Below, piece after piece: positions 1-9,328 of a stretch of DNA of 64,000 nt. Position 1 is the stretch's first letter. Each line of letters begins with the position of its first letter. Source of the stretch: Ruminococcus sp. JC304 (GTDB taxonomy: Bacteria; Bacillota; Clostridia; Lachnospirales; Lachnospiraceae). The position numbers and the translations under genes are program-made. The notes under the pieces were generated by a model that was not told where the DNA came from, searched no databases, and saw only the letters and a list, made by a program, of their open reading frames with translations. The stretch is from assembly GCA_000285855.2 (NCBI GenBank), contig HE978651.1, positions 258,708 to 322,707 on the forward strand, read 5' to 3'.

Positions 1-248
1 CGGTAACCGTAGAGAACGGTGGAACCGTGGCCGCCGTTTGGCTTGGTCAGGGGGATTAGGAGAGGGCGGGCCTGTGCCAGTTTGCAAATTAGCTCATAAG
101 TATTATCTTTGCTTCCATCGTTAATGATAACCAGACGGGATTGTCCCTCTTTGTTGTGGGACTCTACGATGGGATACCATTCACTGACTGTGCGTTCTAT
201 GTTTTCTGCCTCGTTGTATGCGGGAATTACGATAAATAATGAAGACAT
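1..248 (-). CDS. Family 2 glycosyltransferase, N-terminal part (cut by window edge)
   Basis: The minus strand opens with ATG at 248-246 and runs off the window. An AAGGAG ribosome-binding site lies just upstream. The first 82 residues carry the GT-A nucleotide-sugar fold hallmarks: IVIPAYNEAENI near the start and the VIINDGSKDNT motif near residue 50, whose first Asp belongs to the UDP-binding region of GT2 enzymes. Such enzymes transfer sugars to lipid or polysaccharide acceptors at the cytoplasmic membrane. The acceptor cannot be told from this fragment. It is divergent from the LacI gene. Confidence 0.85.
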   Translation of the reverse strand, partial: MSSLFIVIPAYNEAENIERTVSEWYPIVESHNKEGQSRLVIINDGSKDNTYELICKLAQARPLLIPLTKPNGGHGSTVLYGY

Positions 249-305
249 GTATGATTTCTCCTTGTTTCTGTTTCCATGTATCTGAGTGATTGTTGCATTT
301 CTTTT

Positions 306-334
306 ATTATACCTTGATAGTTCTTTGCTGGCAA
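306..334 (-). promoter_or_regulatory. Sigma-A type promoter for the glycosyltransferase gene
   Basis: On the minus strand TTGCCA (334-329) and TATAAT (311-306) are 17 bases apart, about 58 bases upstream of the glycosyltransferase start. Spacing and -10 match the sigma-A consensus. Confidence 0.6.
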
Positions 335-408
335 CCGATATATAAATTTACTCTAGCTATTCTATGGCACAGTGTATTATACTTAACCCAAAGGATGGGA
401 GGTTTTTT

Positions 409-1425
409 ATGGTTACGATAAAAGAGATTGCCAGACAGGCAGGGGTAAGCACGACTACAGTTTCCAATGTTCTGCACAAGAAAAATGCCAGGGTTTCAGC
501 TGAAACTATAGAGAAGGTGGAAAGGCTGCTGGCAGAAAATAATTATATCCCAAGACTGGGGCTGAATGCATTGACCAACCGGAGTTCCGGAATTATCTGT
601 ATTCTTATTACAACGCCGAAGTTTGCCAGAGGCTCTGCTTATGAGACACCATTTTATGGGAATATACTGGGACACCTGGAGAGGCTTCTGAGAGAAAAGG
701 GATATTATATTATGATTTTCTCGGATAAGAATGTAGAGGAAATTGAGAAGATGACAGTTGGCTGGAATGTAGATGGGATCATTACGATTTCTATGCCCTA
801 CAGACATCTGAAAAAAATAGCCGGATTATCTGAAATACCCATAGTGTCCATTGATATGGATGAAATGCCGGAAGGGAATGAGGAGTATTATCAGGTTACG
901 TCTGAAGATAAAAAGGGCGGCAGAGAGATGGCAGAATATTTGATCAGACAGGGTATGAAAAGAATTGTGTATCTGGCAAATGAAAATCATGGTGCGGATC
1001 ATCTGCGTTTTCTGGGGGTAATGGAGGCAGTACGTGATGCAGATAGAGATGTTCTTCTGGAAGAGAAACGTCTGCCCGGAAATGATGTAGAACGAGAGAA
1101 ATGTTATCAGGATTTTTTGAAATATGTGGGAACAGAGACGGCTCTGTTCTTTTCTGCAGATATTAATGCGGCAGAGATGATCTCTTTTCTTCACAGGAAT
1201 AAGGCGAAGATTCCGGAGGAAATCTCTGTAGCAGGGATGGACGATGATGTATTTGCCACTATTGTTTATCCTCGCCTGACTACGATCCGTGTAGATGTAG
1301 GAGAAAAAGCGGAGACAGCAGTGGATGTGCTGATGAAACTTATACACGGGGAAAAGTGTGAAAAGAATGTATATATGACTGGAGTACAGCTGGTGGAAAG
1401 GGAAAGTGTAAAAATTAAGCCATAA
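409..1425 (+). CDS. LacI-family transcriptional regulator
   Basis: A 338-residue repressor-type protein. Residues 1-45 form the LacI helix-turn-helix (TIKEIARQAGVSTTTVSNVL) and the rest is a periplasmic-binding-like sugar sensor ending in the usual TTIRVD...A dimer-core pattern. I start it at ATG 409 rather than at the in-frame ATG 364: GGGAGG lies 6 bases before 409 and the family normally begins with this MVTIKEIA segment. It sits directly upstream of, and parallel to, the sugar ABC/glycosidase operon, so it probably controls that operon. The ligand is unknown; a xyloside or arabinoside is an inference from the neighbours. Confidence 0.9.
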   Translation: MVTIKEIARQAGVSTTTVSNVLHKKNARVSAETIEKVERLLAENNYIPRLGLNALTNRSSGIICILITTPKFARGSAYETPFYGNILGHLERLLREKGYYIMIFSDKNVEEIEKMTVGWNVDGIITISMPYRHLKKIAGLSEIPIVSIDMDEMPEGNEEYYQVTSEDKKGGREMAEYLIRQGMKRIVYLANENHGADHLRFLGVMEAVRDADRDVLLEEKRLPGNDVEREKCYQDFLKYVGTETALFFSADINAAEMISFLHRNKAKIPEEISVAGMDDDVFATIVYPRLTTIRVDVGEKAETAVDVLMKLIHGEKCEKNVYMTGVQLVERESVKIKP

Positions 1426-1559
1426 AAGAGGCTCCGGAGTACTGGGATTGGCAAAGTGACGAAAGCAAAAATTGTATATTTTTAACAAGCTAAAGTGGAG
1501 AAATAAGTAAAGATTACGAGAAAATTTAGATAAGATTCACAAAAACAGGTTAATTTGAC

Positions 1560-1591
1560 TTTTTATAGGTTATGTAGAAAACCTATAAAAA
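1560..1591. repeat. Perfect 12-bp inverted repeat upstream of the permease promoter
   Basis: The arms TTTTTATAGGTT (1560-1571) and AACCTATAAAAA (1580-1591) are exact reverse complements separated by 8 bases. The repeat lies 27 bases upstream of the -35 box in the 306-base gap between the LacI gene and the first permease. It could be an operator or activator site. It lacks the central CG of a classic LacI-family operator, so the LacI neighbour need not be its ligand. The rest of the gap is AT-rich leader. Confidence 0.6.
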
Positions 1592-1617
1592 TATACACAA
1601 TAGAAGACGAAAATATG

Positions 1618-1646
1618 TTGACAATTCACATAAAGCGAAGTATATT
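1618..1646 (+). promoter_or_regulatory. Promoter of the sugar ABC/glycosidase operon
   Basis: TTGACA (1618-1623) and TATATT (1641-1646) are separated by 17 bases, about 85 bases before the first permease start. An AACG-AA-CGTT partial palindrome at 1661-1670, just after the expected start point, is a candidate LacI-type operator placed to block elongation or initiation. Confidence 0.7.
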
Positions 1647-1731
1647 AAATGCATAAGACAAACGAACGTTGCTGTTTGAGGCAAAACAGCAGCAAAAGTT
1701 GCAATCACTGAATAGAGGAGGACAGACAGAT

Positions 1732-2610
1732 ATGAAGAGAAAGAAAAAAGAATATCTGGAATGTGCGGCTTTTACAGTTCCGTCATTGTTTCTTGTAATG
1801 TTGGTATTTTACATTCCCTTTGTAATGAGCCTTTACTACTCACTTACAGAGTGGAACGGAATTTCCAAATCACCGAAATTTATCGGACTGGAGAACTTTA
1901 AGAAATTGTTCAGTGGTTCTTCAGATTTCCTGCAGAGCCTGATCTTTACCGGCAAGTATACCATTGTTTTCATGATCTTGGTAAATATCCTTGCACTGGC
2001 AATCGCAGTAGCTCTTGTACAGAAGATTCCGGCTGCGAATGTAATGAGGAGTATGTTCTTCATTCCGTATATCATGAGTATGACAATCGTAGGTTTCATC
2101 TGGAAATTCATTTTTTCACAGGGATTTGCAGCACTTTTTGAAAAAACACACCTGGGATTCTTAAATCTCAGCTGGCTGGGTGACAGTCATCTCGCATTCT
2201 ATGCAGTGGCCTTTGTAGGTATCTGGCAGGCACTTGGCTTCTATATTGTTTTATATATTGCAGGACTTCAGGCAGTTCCTACAGATGTGCTTGAGGCAGC
2301 AGAAGTAGATGGGGCTACTTCCTGGAAGAAATTTTTCAAAGTTACACTTCCTCTTCTGGGACCGTCCATTACAACCTGTGTATTTATGTCCCTGACAAAT
2401 GCCGTTAAGGTATTTGATATCATCCTGGCACTTACCAAAGGTGGCCCGGGAGGATCTACATACAGTGTAACACTTGATATTTACAGAGAAGCTTTCCAGA
2501 ATAATAATTATGGTCTTGGATCTGCCAAGGCATTGGTATTCTTTGTGATCATCCTGGTTATCACACAGCTGGTATTAAAAGCTATGCATAGCAGGGAGGT
2601 AGATTTATAA
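1732..2610 (+). CDS. Carbohydrate ABC transporter permease (MalF/MsmF type)
   Basis: 292 residues with six predicted membrane segments; one of the two channel subunits of a CUT1 sugar importer. The cytoplasmic EAA loop that contacts the ATPase is present (EAAEVDGATSWKKFFKVTLPLL, around residue 205). I use ATG 1732 because GAGGAGG precedes it; the longer reading from 1669 has no such site and adds an unlikely N-terminus. The next permease overlaps by one base (TAATG). No ATP-binding subunit is encoded in this cluster, so a shared MsmK-type ATPase from elsewhere is expected. Confidence 0.92.
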   Translation: MKRKKKEYLECAAFTVPSLFLVMLVFYIPFVMSLYYSLTEWNGISKSPKFIGLENFKKLFSGSSDFLQSLIFTGKYTIVFMILVNILALAIAVALVQKIPAANVMRSMFFIPYIMSMTIVGFIWKFIFSQGFAALFEKTHLGFLNLSWLGDSHLAFYAVAFVGIWQALGFYIVLYIAGLQAVPTDVLEAAEVDGATSWKKFFKVTLPLLGPSITTCVFMSLTNAVKVFDIILALTKGGPGGSTYSVTLDIYREAFQNNNYGLGSAKALVFFVIILVITQLVLKAMHSREVDL

Positions 2611-3449
2611 TGACAATGGCCCAGAGAAAGAAAACGAAAAAGATAGTACTGACAATTATAATGCTTATCTTGGCGTTGATTTATATTTACCCTGTATTTC
2701 TGATGGTGATCAACTCAGTGAAGCCCTTTGGCGAAGTTATTATGGATGTAATCGCACTTCCAAGTAAGATTGAATGGAGCAATTACACCTATGTAATGGA
2801 CAAAATGAAGTATGGCAAGCTGTTCCTTAACAACGTGATCATTACCGTGATCGGTATTGTGGGAATCATCATATTTTCTTCTATGTCTGCTTATATCATC
2901 AGCAGAAAGAAAAACAAATATACCAGATTTGCACAGTTTATGATCACAACGCCTATGCTGATCCCGTTCCAGACGATTATGATCACACTTCTGAAAGTTA
3001 TGAACGTAGTAAATCTTTCCGGAAGCAAGGTAGGACTTGGAATACAGTACTGGGGATTCGGTATTCCCATGGCAGCATTTATTTATGGGAATTTTATGTC
3101 AACAATTCCCAAGGAGCTGGATGAAAGTGCATTTATCGATGGTGCAGGAACCTTCCGTACCTATCGTTCTATTATTTTCCCGCTCCTGAAATCTGTAACC
3201 TTTACAGTCATCGTAATCGATGTAATGTGGATCTGGAATGACTTCCTTCTTCCACTGCTTATGGTCAACAGTTCAAATGAGACTAAGACGCTGGTGCTTT
3301 CCGCTTATACATTCGTAGGTCAGTTCAATACACAGTGGCATTACGCAATGGCAGCTATGGTGCTGGCAGTACTTCCATCTATCATTATCTTTATTTTCCT
3401 GCAGAAGTATATTGTAGAGGGTGTTGTTGCAGGTGCAGTAAAAGGTTGA
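2610..3449 (+). CDS. Carbohydrate ABC transporter permease (MalG/MsmG type)
   Basis: 279 residues, six predicted membrane helices, second channel subunit of the CUT1 importer. An EAA-like loop is visible (ELDESAFIDGAGTFRTYRSI, about residue 170-190). The C-terminus (EGVVAGAVKG) is the usual end of MalG-like permeases. It starts at ATG 2610, which shares one base with the stop of the preceding permease, with GGGAGG upstream, so translation is probably coupled. Confidence 0.93.
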   Translation: MTMAQRKKTKKIVLTIIMLILALIYIYPVFLMVINSVKPFGEVIMDVIALPSKIEWSNYTYVMDKMKYGKLFLNNVIITVIGIVGIIIFSSMSAYIISRKKNKYTRFAQFMITTPMLIPFQTIMITLLKVMNVVNLSGSKVGLGIQYWGFGIPMAAFIYGNFMSTIPKELDESAFIDGAGTFRTYRSIIFPLLKSVTFTVIVIDVMWIWNDFLLPLLMVNSSNETKTLVLSAYTFVGQFNTQWHYAMAAMVLAVLPSIIIFIFLQKYIVEGVVAGAVKG

Positions 3450-3541
3450 TGATCTGAAATTTATAATAATGTAAATGACCGGTTGGTTTCATGCCGGACA
3501 GAATAAAACAATGAAATCAAAATCAAAAGGAGGATTTTAAG

Positions 3542-4804
3542 ATGAAGAAAAAACTGATCAGTGTAATGCTTTGTGCAGCAATGGCAACTACTATGTTTTC
3601 AAGCGTAGCAGTTCATGCAGAAGGTGACGACGAAGGCGAGATCTATATGTTTATCTCCCAGCCGGAGTATGCAGATGCCATCACAGCTCTTATTGATGAG
3701 TACAAAAATGTAGAGCCGGGTGTTACTATCAACTATGAGACAACACAGAACGATTATCCTACACTTTTAAAGGCAAAACTTAACTCAGGTGAGTGCCCGG
3801 ATATCTTCTCCTCCACATCAGGAAAAGAAATCGAAACATATAAAGAATACTCTCTTGATCTTACAGGACAGCCATTGGTTGATGCTATGGACGACAATGT
3901 AGCAGCAGCTATGAAAGATGCCAACGGCGAAGGCTGTTATGGTATGGCAATCAAAGGAAACTATTTCGGACTGATCTACAACCAGGATCTTCTGGATAAG
4001 GCAGGCGTTGAAAAAGTTCCGGAAACTATGACAGAATTAAAAGATTGTGTAGAGAAATTAAAAGCAGCAGATATTACACCATTTACAAGTGGATATGCTG
4101 AATGGTGGGTATTTAAACATGTATTCCAGCACTTTGCGGATGCAGCATCTGATGATGTGCAGAAAATGGTAGCAGGATTTGAAGATGGATCTGATTCTCT
4201 GGAAAATTATCCGATCCTGACAGACAACTTCTTTGAATTTATTGATCTGGTAAAGGATAACGGAGATCAGAAACCTCTGGAAACAGATTTAAGTGGTGAA
4301 GAAGCAGCACTTGCAGCCGGAAAAGCAGCTATTATGATTGGACAGGGCGCATGGGTTGAAAGTGATCTGATGAAGATTAATCCAGACCTTAAGATTACAT
4401 TTGCAGGATATCCGGTAGATGAAGATGCTTCTCATTGCCAGGTTATCACAGGATCAGATCAGGCACTTCGTGTAAGCAAAGATTCCGAAAATCAGGAGAT
4501 CGTTCTGAACTTCCTGAACTGGTGGTATACCTCTGACTATGGTAAAGCATGGTTCACAGATGTTGCAGGTGTAGTTCCGCCAATTAAGGGTGACTTTGAT
4601 ACAGAGTATGAAGTAATCAAACAGGGTTCTGCTTCCGTTGAAGAAAAAGGTGCGGCTCCTCTCGAAATAATTTACTCTACAGACAGCTTCCATCAGGCAT
4701 TTGGTGAAGCTATGCAGGCATATGTAGAAGGCAGCGCTTCCAAAGAAGATACAATCAGCACAATTGAACAGAAATATCAGGAAATTGACGGGGCTTCAAA
4801 CTAA
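3542..4804 (+). CDS. Extracellular sugar-binding protein of the CUT1 ABC importer
   Basis: 420 residues, family 1 solute-binding fold, encoded 92 bases after the permeases with a strong AAGGAGG site. An N-terminal signal peptide ends near VAVHA (residue 26). The only early Cys (residue 11) lies inside the hydrophobic core and has no lipobox, so the protein looks cleaved by signal peptidase I rather than lipid-anchored, which is unusual for a Gram-positive binding protein. It delivers the sugar to the two permeases. Substrate is not readable from sequence; the linked glycosidases suggest a xylose- or arabinose-containing oligosaccharide. Confidence 0.9.
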   Translation: MKKKLISVMLCAAMATTMFSSVAVHAEGDDEGEIYMFISQPEYADAITALIDEYKNVEPGVTINYETTQNDYPTLLKAKLNSGECPDIFSSTSGKEIETYKEYSLDLTGQPLVDAMDDNVAAAMKDANGEGCYGMAIKGNYFGLIYNQDLLDKAGVEKVPETMTELKDCVEKLKAADITPFTSGYAEWWVFKHVFQHFADAASDDVQKMVAGFEDGSDSLENYPILTDNFFEFIDLVKDNGDQKPLETDLSGEEAALAAGKAAIMIGQGAWVESDLMKINPDLKITFAGYPVDEDASHCQVITGSDQALRVSKDSENQEIVLNFLNWWYTSDYGKAWFTDVAGVVPPIKGDFDTEYEVIKQGSASVEEKGAAPLEIIYSTDSFHQAFGEAMQAYVEGSASKEDTISTIEQKYQEIDGASN

Positions 4805-4828
4805 GACTAGCAGACAAAGATGATAACT

Positions 4829-4860
4829 GGGGAAGAAGCTATGCTTCTTCCCCTTATTTT
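4829..4860 (+). terminator. Stem-loop after the binding-protein gene
   Basis: GGGGAAGAAGC (4829-4839) and GCTTCTTCCCC (4843-4853) form a perfect 11-bp stem with a 3-base loop, followed by TTATTTT. It lies between the binding-protein gene and the alpha-xylosidase gene, so it may be a partial terminator or a 3' stabiliser that lowers glycosidase expression relative to transport. Confidence 0.75.
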
Positions 4861-4889
4861 ATGTCACTGAAGCGACCCGTCGCAGGCGG

Positions 4890-4911
4890 AGAATCCTGCA
4901 AGCAGGATTCT
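4890..4911. repeat. Perfect short hairpin between importer and glycosidase genes
   Basis: GAATCCTGC (4891-4899) and GCAGGATTC (4902-4910), extended by one A-T pair on each side, form a 10-bp stem with a 2-base spacer. No clear U-run follows. It is the second hairpin in the 178-base gap before the alpha-xylosidase gene, and may be an mRNA processing or stability element. Confidence 0.55.
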
Positions 4912-4982
4912 TTGTTGTACCGTGACTTGCATAACAGAGAATAAAAAAGAATTGTTTTATAGAAAAGGAGATCAGAAATCAG

Positions 4983-7337
4983 ATGAAATTTACAGAAGGA
5001 TATTGGGAAAAAAATGAAAGAGCCAATGCGTCCTATGCATCTCAGGCATTTACAGCTGAAGCAATTCCGGGAGGAATGAGAATTGTTTCTCCATTCCGGC
5101 AGATCACAGACAGAGGCGGTGCTCTGGATGTAGGAACTATCACTACAGAATTTACTTCTGCACGTAAAGACATTATCAGTGTAAGAAGCTATCATTATGA
5201 AGGCTATGTAAAGGGTGAGCCCAGATATGAGCTGAATGAGGATCCGCAGGAAACAGAGGTTGAGATCACAGAAGAGGAAGCTGTGATGAAAGCCGGAAGA
5301 ATGACAGTAAGAGTAGATTTAAAAGACTTCAAGATCACATATGAAGCAGACGGAAAAGTTCTTACAAATATCGGATTCCGTAACCTTGGATATATGCAGT
5401 ATGACAGAGCGGTACTGACCAAGTTCCCGGAACCAAACTATATGGTAGCTCAGTATCAGCCATATATGGTAACAGAACTTTCTCTTGACCCAGGTGAATG
5501 CGTATATGGGCTTGGTGAGAGATTTACAGCATTCGTAAAGAATGGACAGGTAGTGGATATATGGAATGAGGATGGCGGTACAGCTTCCCAGATTTCCTAT
5601 AAAAATATTCCCTTCTATGTAACCAGTAAACATTACGGTGTATTCGTTGACCACAGCGATAATGTATCCTTTGAAGTTGCCAGCGAGAAAGTTGAGAATG
5701 TAGGATTTTCTGTAAAAGGGGAAGAAATCCGTTATCATGTGATCTATGGTGATGACATCAAAGGTGTAATGGAAACATATACAGATCTGACAGGTAAACC
5801 TGCACTGCCGCCTTCATGGTCCTTTGGATTATGGCTGTCCACATCCTTCACAACCAACTATGATGAAGAGACTACCAATTCCTTTATTCAGGGAATGGCA
5901 GACAGAGATATTCCGTTGAGTGTATTTCATTTCGACTGCTTCTGGATGAAAGAATTCCACTGGTGCGATTTTGAATGGGATTCCAGAATTTTCCCGGATG
6001 TACCTGCAATGCTGAAGCGTTATAAAGAAAAAGGTCTGAAGGTATGCGTATGGATCAATCCATATATTGCACAGGGAACGGCATTCTTCAAAGAGGGAAT
6101 GGAAAAAGGATATCTGTTACAGCGTGCAGACGGAATGGGCGTAAAACAGATTGATAACTGGCAGCCGGGAATGGGACTTGTAGATTTTACAAATCCGGGC
6201 GCAGTAAAATGGTATCAGAATAAGCTGAAAGGTCTGCTTGATATGGGTGTTGACTGCTTCAAGACAGACTTTGGTGAGAGAATCCCTGTAGATGTGAAAT
6301 ATTATGATGGATCTGACCCTGTTTCCATGCATAACTATTATACATACCTTTATAATAAAACTGTATTCAGCCTTCTGAAAGAAGTAAAAGGAGAAGGAGA
6401 AGCGATTCTTTTTGCAAGAAGTGCAACAGCAGGCGGACAGCAGTTCCCGGTTCACTGGGGCGGTGACTGCTCTGCAACCTATGCTTCCATGGCTGAGAGC
6501 TTAAGAGGCGGTCTGTCCTTTACCTTATCAGGATTCTCTTTCTGGAGTCATGATATGGGCGGATTTGAACTGACAGCAGCACCGGATGTGTACAAACGCT
6601 GGCTGCAGTTTGGTCTCCTTTCCACACACAGCCGTCTCCACGGTTCCAAGAGCTATCGTGTACCGTGGCTGTTTGATGAGGAAGCAGTAGATGTTTGCCG
6701 TAAGTTTACCAAACTGAAATTGAGATTACTTCCATATCTGTATTCTATGGCTGTGAAATCACACAGAACCGGTATTCCGTCCATGAGAGCAATGATCATG
6801 GAGTTCACAGATGATCCTGCTGTGAAATATCTGGATATGCAGTATATGTTAGGTGACAGTATTCTGGTAGCTCCAATCTTCAATAAAGAGAGCCATGTAG
6901 AATATTATCTGCCCAAGGGAAAATGGACGCATCTGTTAAGCGGAGAAGTAAAGGAAGGAGGCAGATGGTATGAAGAAACTTATGACTTCTTCTCACTGCC
7001 TGTATTCGTAAGAGAGAACACTCTGCTTTCTATAGGTGCAGTAGACACTACTGTTGATTATGAACTGGAAAAAGATGTACAGATCCAGGTTTACGAACTG
7101 AACGGAACTGGTTCCTGTGAAGTAGTAACAAATAAAGGTGAGACAGCATTTGTGGTAAATGCAGCAAGAGAAGAAAACAAACTGATTCTGGAAACAACCA
7201 AAGAGAATCCGGGAATGACATATCTTCTCAGAAATATTCATGATGTTTCTGCAGTTACAGGTGGCAGTGTAGTGAAGGATACAGAAGATGGAATGATTCT
7301 GGCACCGGAAGGATGCAAGATGGAGGTTACAATCTAG
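4983..7337 (+). CDS. yicI: GH31 alpha-xylosidase (YicI type)
   Basis: 784 residues, close to the usual size of YicI. It removes alpha-xylose from the non-reducing ends of xyloglucan oligosaccharides or isoprimeverose. The signature blocks of E. coli YicI are visible nearly word for word: HFDCFWMKEFHWCDFEWD, the nucleophile block CFKTDFGERIP (Asp429) and the acid/base block HWGGDCSAT (Asp495), then HSRLHGSKSYRVPW. No signal peptide, so it acts in the cytoplasm on imported sugars. It follows the binding-protein gene and is followed within 3 bases by the GH127 gene. Confidence 0.95.
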   Translation: MKFTEGYWEKNERANASYASQAFTAEAIPGGMRIVSPFRQITDRGGALDVGTITTEFTSARKDIISVRSYHYEGYVKGEPRYELNEDPQETEVEITEEEAVMKAGRMTVRVDLKDFKITYEADGKVLTNIGFRNLGYMQYDRAVLTKFPEPNYMVAQYQPYMVTELSLDPGECVYGLGERFTAFVKNGQVVDIWNEDGGTASQISYKNIPFYVTSKHYGVFVDHSDNVSFEVASEKVENVGFSVKGEEIRYHVIYGDDIKGVMETYTDLTGKPALPPSWSFGLWLSTSFTTNYDEETTNSFIQGMADRDIPLSVFHFDCFWMKEFHWCDFEWDSRIFPDVPAMLKRYKEKGLKVCVWINPYIAQGTAFFKEGMEKGYLLQRADGMGVKQIDNWQPGMGLVDFTNPGAVKWYQNKLKGLLDMGVDCFKTDFGERIPVDVKYYDGSDPVSMHNYYTYLYNKTVFSLLKEVKGEGEAILFARSATAGGQQFPVHWGGDCSATYASMAESLRGGLSFTLSGFSFWSHDMGGFELTAAPDVYKRWLQFGLLSTHSRLHGSKSYRVPWLFDEEAVDVCRKFTKLKLRLLPYLYSMAVKSHRTGIPSMRAMIMEFTDDPAVKYLDMQYMLGDSILVAPIFNKESHVEYYLPKGKWTHLLSGEVKEGGRWYEETYDFFSLPVFVRENTLLSIGAVDTTVDYELEKDVQIQVYELNGTGSCEVVTNKGETAFVVNAAREENKLILETTKENPGMTYLLRNIHDVSAVTGGSVVKDTEDGMILAPEGCKMEVTI

Positions 7338-7339
7338 GC

Positions 7340-9304
7340 ATGAATAAAAACAGATTGCTTCAGAAGGAGGAGTGCGTAATCCGCAACTCCTTCTGGAACC
7401 GTTATATTGATCTGGTAAAAAATATGGTAATTCCCTATCAGTGGGATATTTTAAATGACCGAAGAAAGGATGCTGAGCCCAGCCATGCCATTGACAATCT
7501 GAGAATTGCCGGCGGCAAAATGAAAGGGCATTTTTATGGACAGGTATTTCAGGACAGTGATGTATATAAATGGCTGGAAGCAGTAGGTAATATCCTGATG
7601 CTGGAGAGGGATCCTGAGCTGGAGGAAAAAGCAGATTCTGTCATTGATCTGATCGCAGAAGCCCAGGAAGAGGACGGTTATCTGGATACTTATTTTTCCA
7701 TTGAGGAACCGGATAAAAAATGGACGAATGTACTGGAATGCCATGAGCTCTATTGTGCCGGACATTTTATTGAAAGTGCAGTATCCTATTACAGGGCAAC
7801 AGGAAAGGAGAAAATCCTTCAGATTGCTTATAAACTGGCGGATTATCTGGACAGAGTTTTTGGCCCTGAGGAAGGTAAGCTTCATGGCTATCCGGGACAT
7901 CAGGAAATAGAGATTGCCTTGTTAAAGCTCTATGATCTGTCCGGAAATGAGAAATATTTAAATCTGGCAGGATATTTTATCAATACCAGAGGAACCAATC
8001 ATTTCTTTGAAGAAGAATTTGAAAAGAGAGACCATGTCAGCTTTTGGGAGAAAGCCAGAACACCGGAACCAAATAGGTATTATAATCAGTATCCATATAA
8101 TTATTACAATCAGTTCCAGAGTCCGGTACGTCTGCAGAAGAAGGCAGTGGGACATGCAGTACGCGCTGTGTATATGTATACTGCCATGGCAGATCTGGCC
8201 GGAAAGACAGGAGATAAAGAACTGTTTGCAGCCTGCCGGACAATCTGGGATAATATTGTGAAAAAGCAGATGTATATCACTGGAGGAATTGGTGCCACTA
8301 ATTCAGGGGAAGCTTTTACCAATGATTATGATCTTCCTAATGATACTAATTATTCAGAAACCTGTGCTTCTATTGGCCTGATCTTTTTTGCTCAGAAAAT
8401 GCTGATGTCAGAGACTGACTCTGTTTATGGAGATGTGATGGAACAGGCACTTTACAATACAGTGCTTGGGGGAATGAATTATGAGGGCAATCGTTTCTTT
8501 TATGTAAATCCGCTGGAATCTGTGCCGGAGGTATGCAGAGACAATACCCAACGCCATCATGTGAAGCCGGAACGGCAGAAATGGTTTGCATGTGCATGCT
8601 GTCCTCCGAATATTGCACGCCTTATCGGAGGATTATGGGATTATATTTATACAGCTTCAGAAGATCGGGTGAATGTACATCTTTATATAGCAGGAGATGG
8701 GAAAATCCAGGTTGGCGAAAGTATACTGAACATTACTCAGAATACTTCTTATCCGGAAAACGGAAAGATTAATTTCACAGTACAAAGTGACTCAGACCGT
8801 GAAATCGGACTGGCATTCCGTATTCCGGGATGGGCAGAATATTATACTCTGCGGCTGGATGGCAAAGAGATTACTCCGGATCAGGTGGAAAATGGGTATG
8901 TATTGATTTCAAGCTGCTGGAAAAAAGCTGCTTATATTGAATTGGAATTTGACATGCAGCCACGTTTCATCTGTGCAAACAGAAGAATTCATTATGATCT
9001 GGGCAGAGCTGCGATCATGCGGGGACCTTTAGTCTATTGTCTGGAAGAGGCAGACAACGGAAAATATCTGGCAGAGCTGACAGTGGATACAGACGCAGGA
9101 CTTACAGAAGAGAAAAAAACTGAGTTGGGAGGCTATGTGGCATTGAAGGCCAGAGGCAGCAGAACACAGGTACCTGATACGGATAAGCTTTACACTACCT
9201 ACTGTGCTTCCAGAGAAAGTACAGAGCTTGTTGCAGTGCCTTATTATCTCTGGAATAACAGAGGAACAGGGGAGATGCAGGTCTGGATAAAAACAGGTTT
9301 ATAA
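7340..9304 (+). CDS. GH127 beta-L-arabinofuranosidase
   Basis: 654 residues, matching the GH127 (HypBA1-like) family, formerly DUF1680, which releases beta-L-arabinofuranose. The catalytic/metal set known from HypBA1 can be matched: Glu324 (NSGEAF), Glu340 and Cys342 (SETCAS), and the Cys420-Cys421 pair (CACCPPN). No signal peptide, so cytoplasmic. I start at ATG 7340, just after the alpha-xylosidase stop (7337); GGAGG lies somewhat far upstream (13 bases). An in-frame ATG at 7313, inside the preceding gene, is less likely. Together with the GH31 enzyme it suggests intracellular processing of arabinose/xylose-bearing plant oligosaccharides. Confidence 0.92.
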   Translation: MNKNRLLQKEECVIRNSFWNRYIDLVKNMVIPYQWDILNDRRKDAEPSHAIDNLRIAGGKMKGHFYGQVFQDSDVYKWLEAVGNILMLERDPELEEKADSVIDLIAEAQEEDGYLDTYFSIEEPDKKWTNVLECHELYCAGHFIESAVSYYRATGKEKILQIAYKLADYLDRVFGPEEGKLHGYPGHQEIEIALLKLYDLSGNEKYLNLAGYFINTRGTNHFFEEEFEKRDHVSFWEKARTPEPNRYYNQYPYNYYNQFQSPVRLQKKAVGHAVRAVYMYTAMADLAGKTGDKELFAACRTIWDNIVKKQMYITGGIGATNSGEAFTNDYDLPNDTNYSETCASIGLIFFAQKMLMSETDSVYGDVMEQALYNTVLGGMNYEGNRFFYVNPLESVPEVCRDNTQRHHVKPERQKWFACACCPPNIARLIGGLWDYIYTASEDRVNVHLYIAGDGKIQVGESILNITQNTSYPENGKINFTVQSDSDREIGLAFRIPGWAEYYTLRLDGKEITPDQVENGYVLISSCWKKAAYIELEFDMQPRFICANRRIHYDLGRAAIMRGPLVYCLEEADNGKYLAELTVDTDAGLTEEKKTELGGYVALKARGSRTQVPDTDKLYTTYCASRESTELVAVPYYLWNNRGTGEMQVWIKTGL

Positions 9305-9328
9305 TTTTTTAATTATTTTTATGAAAAA

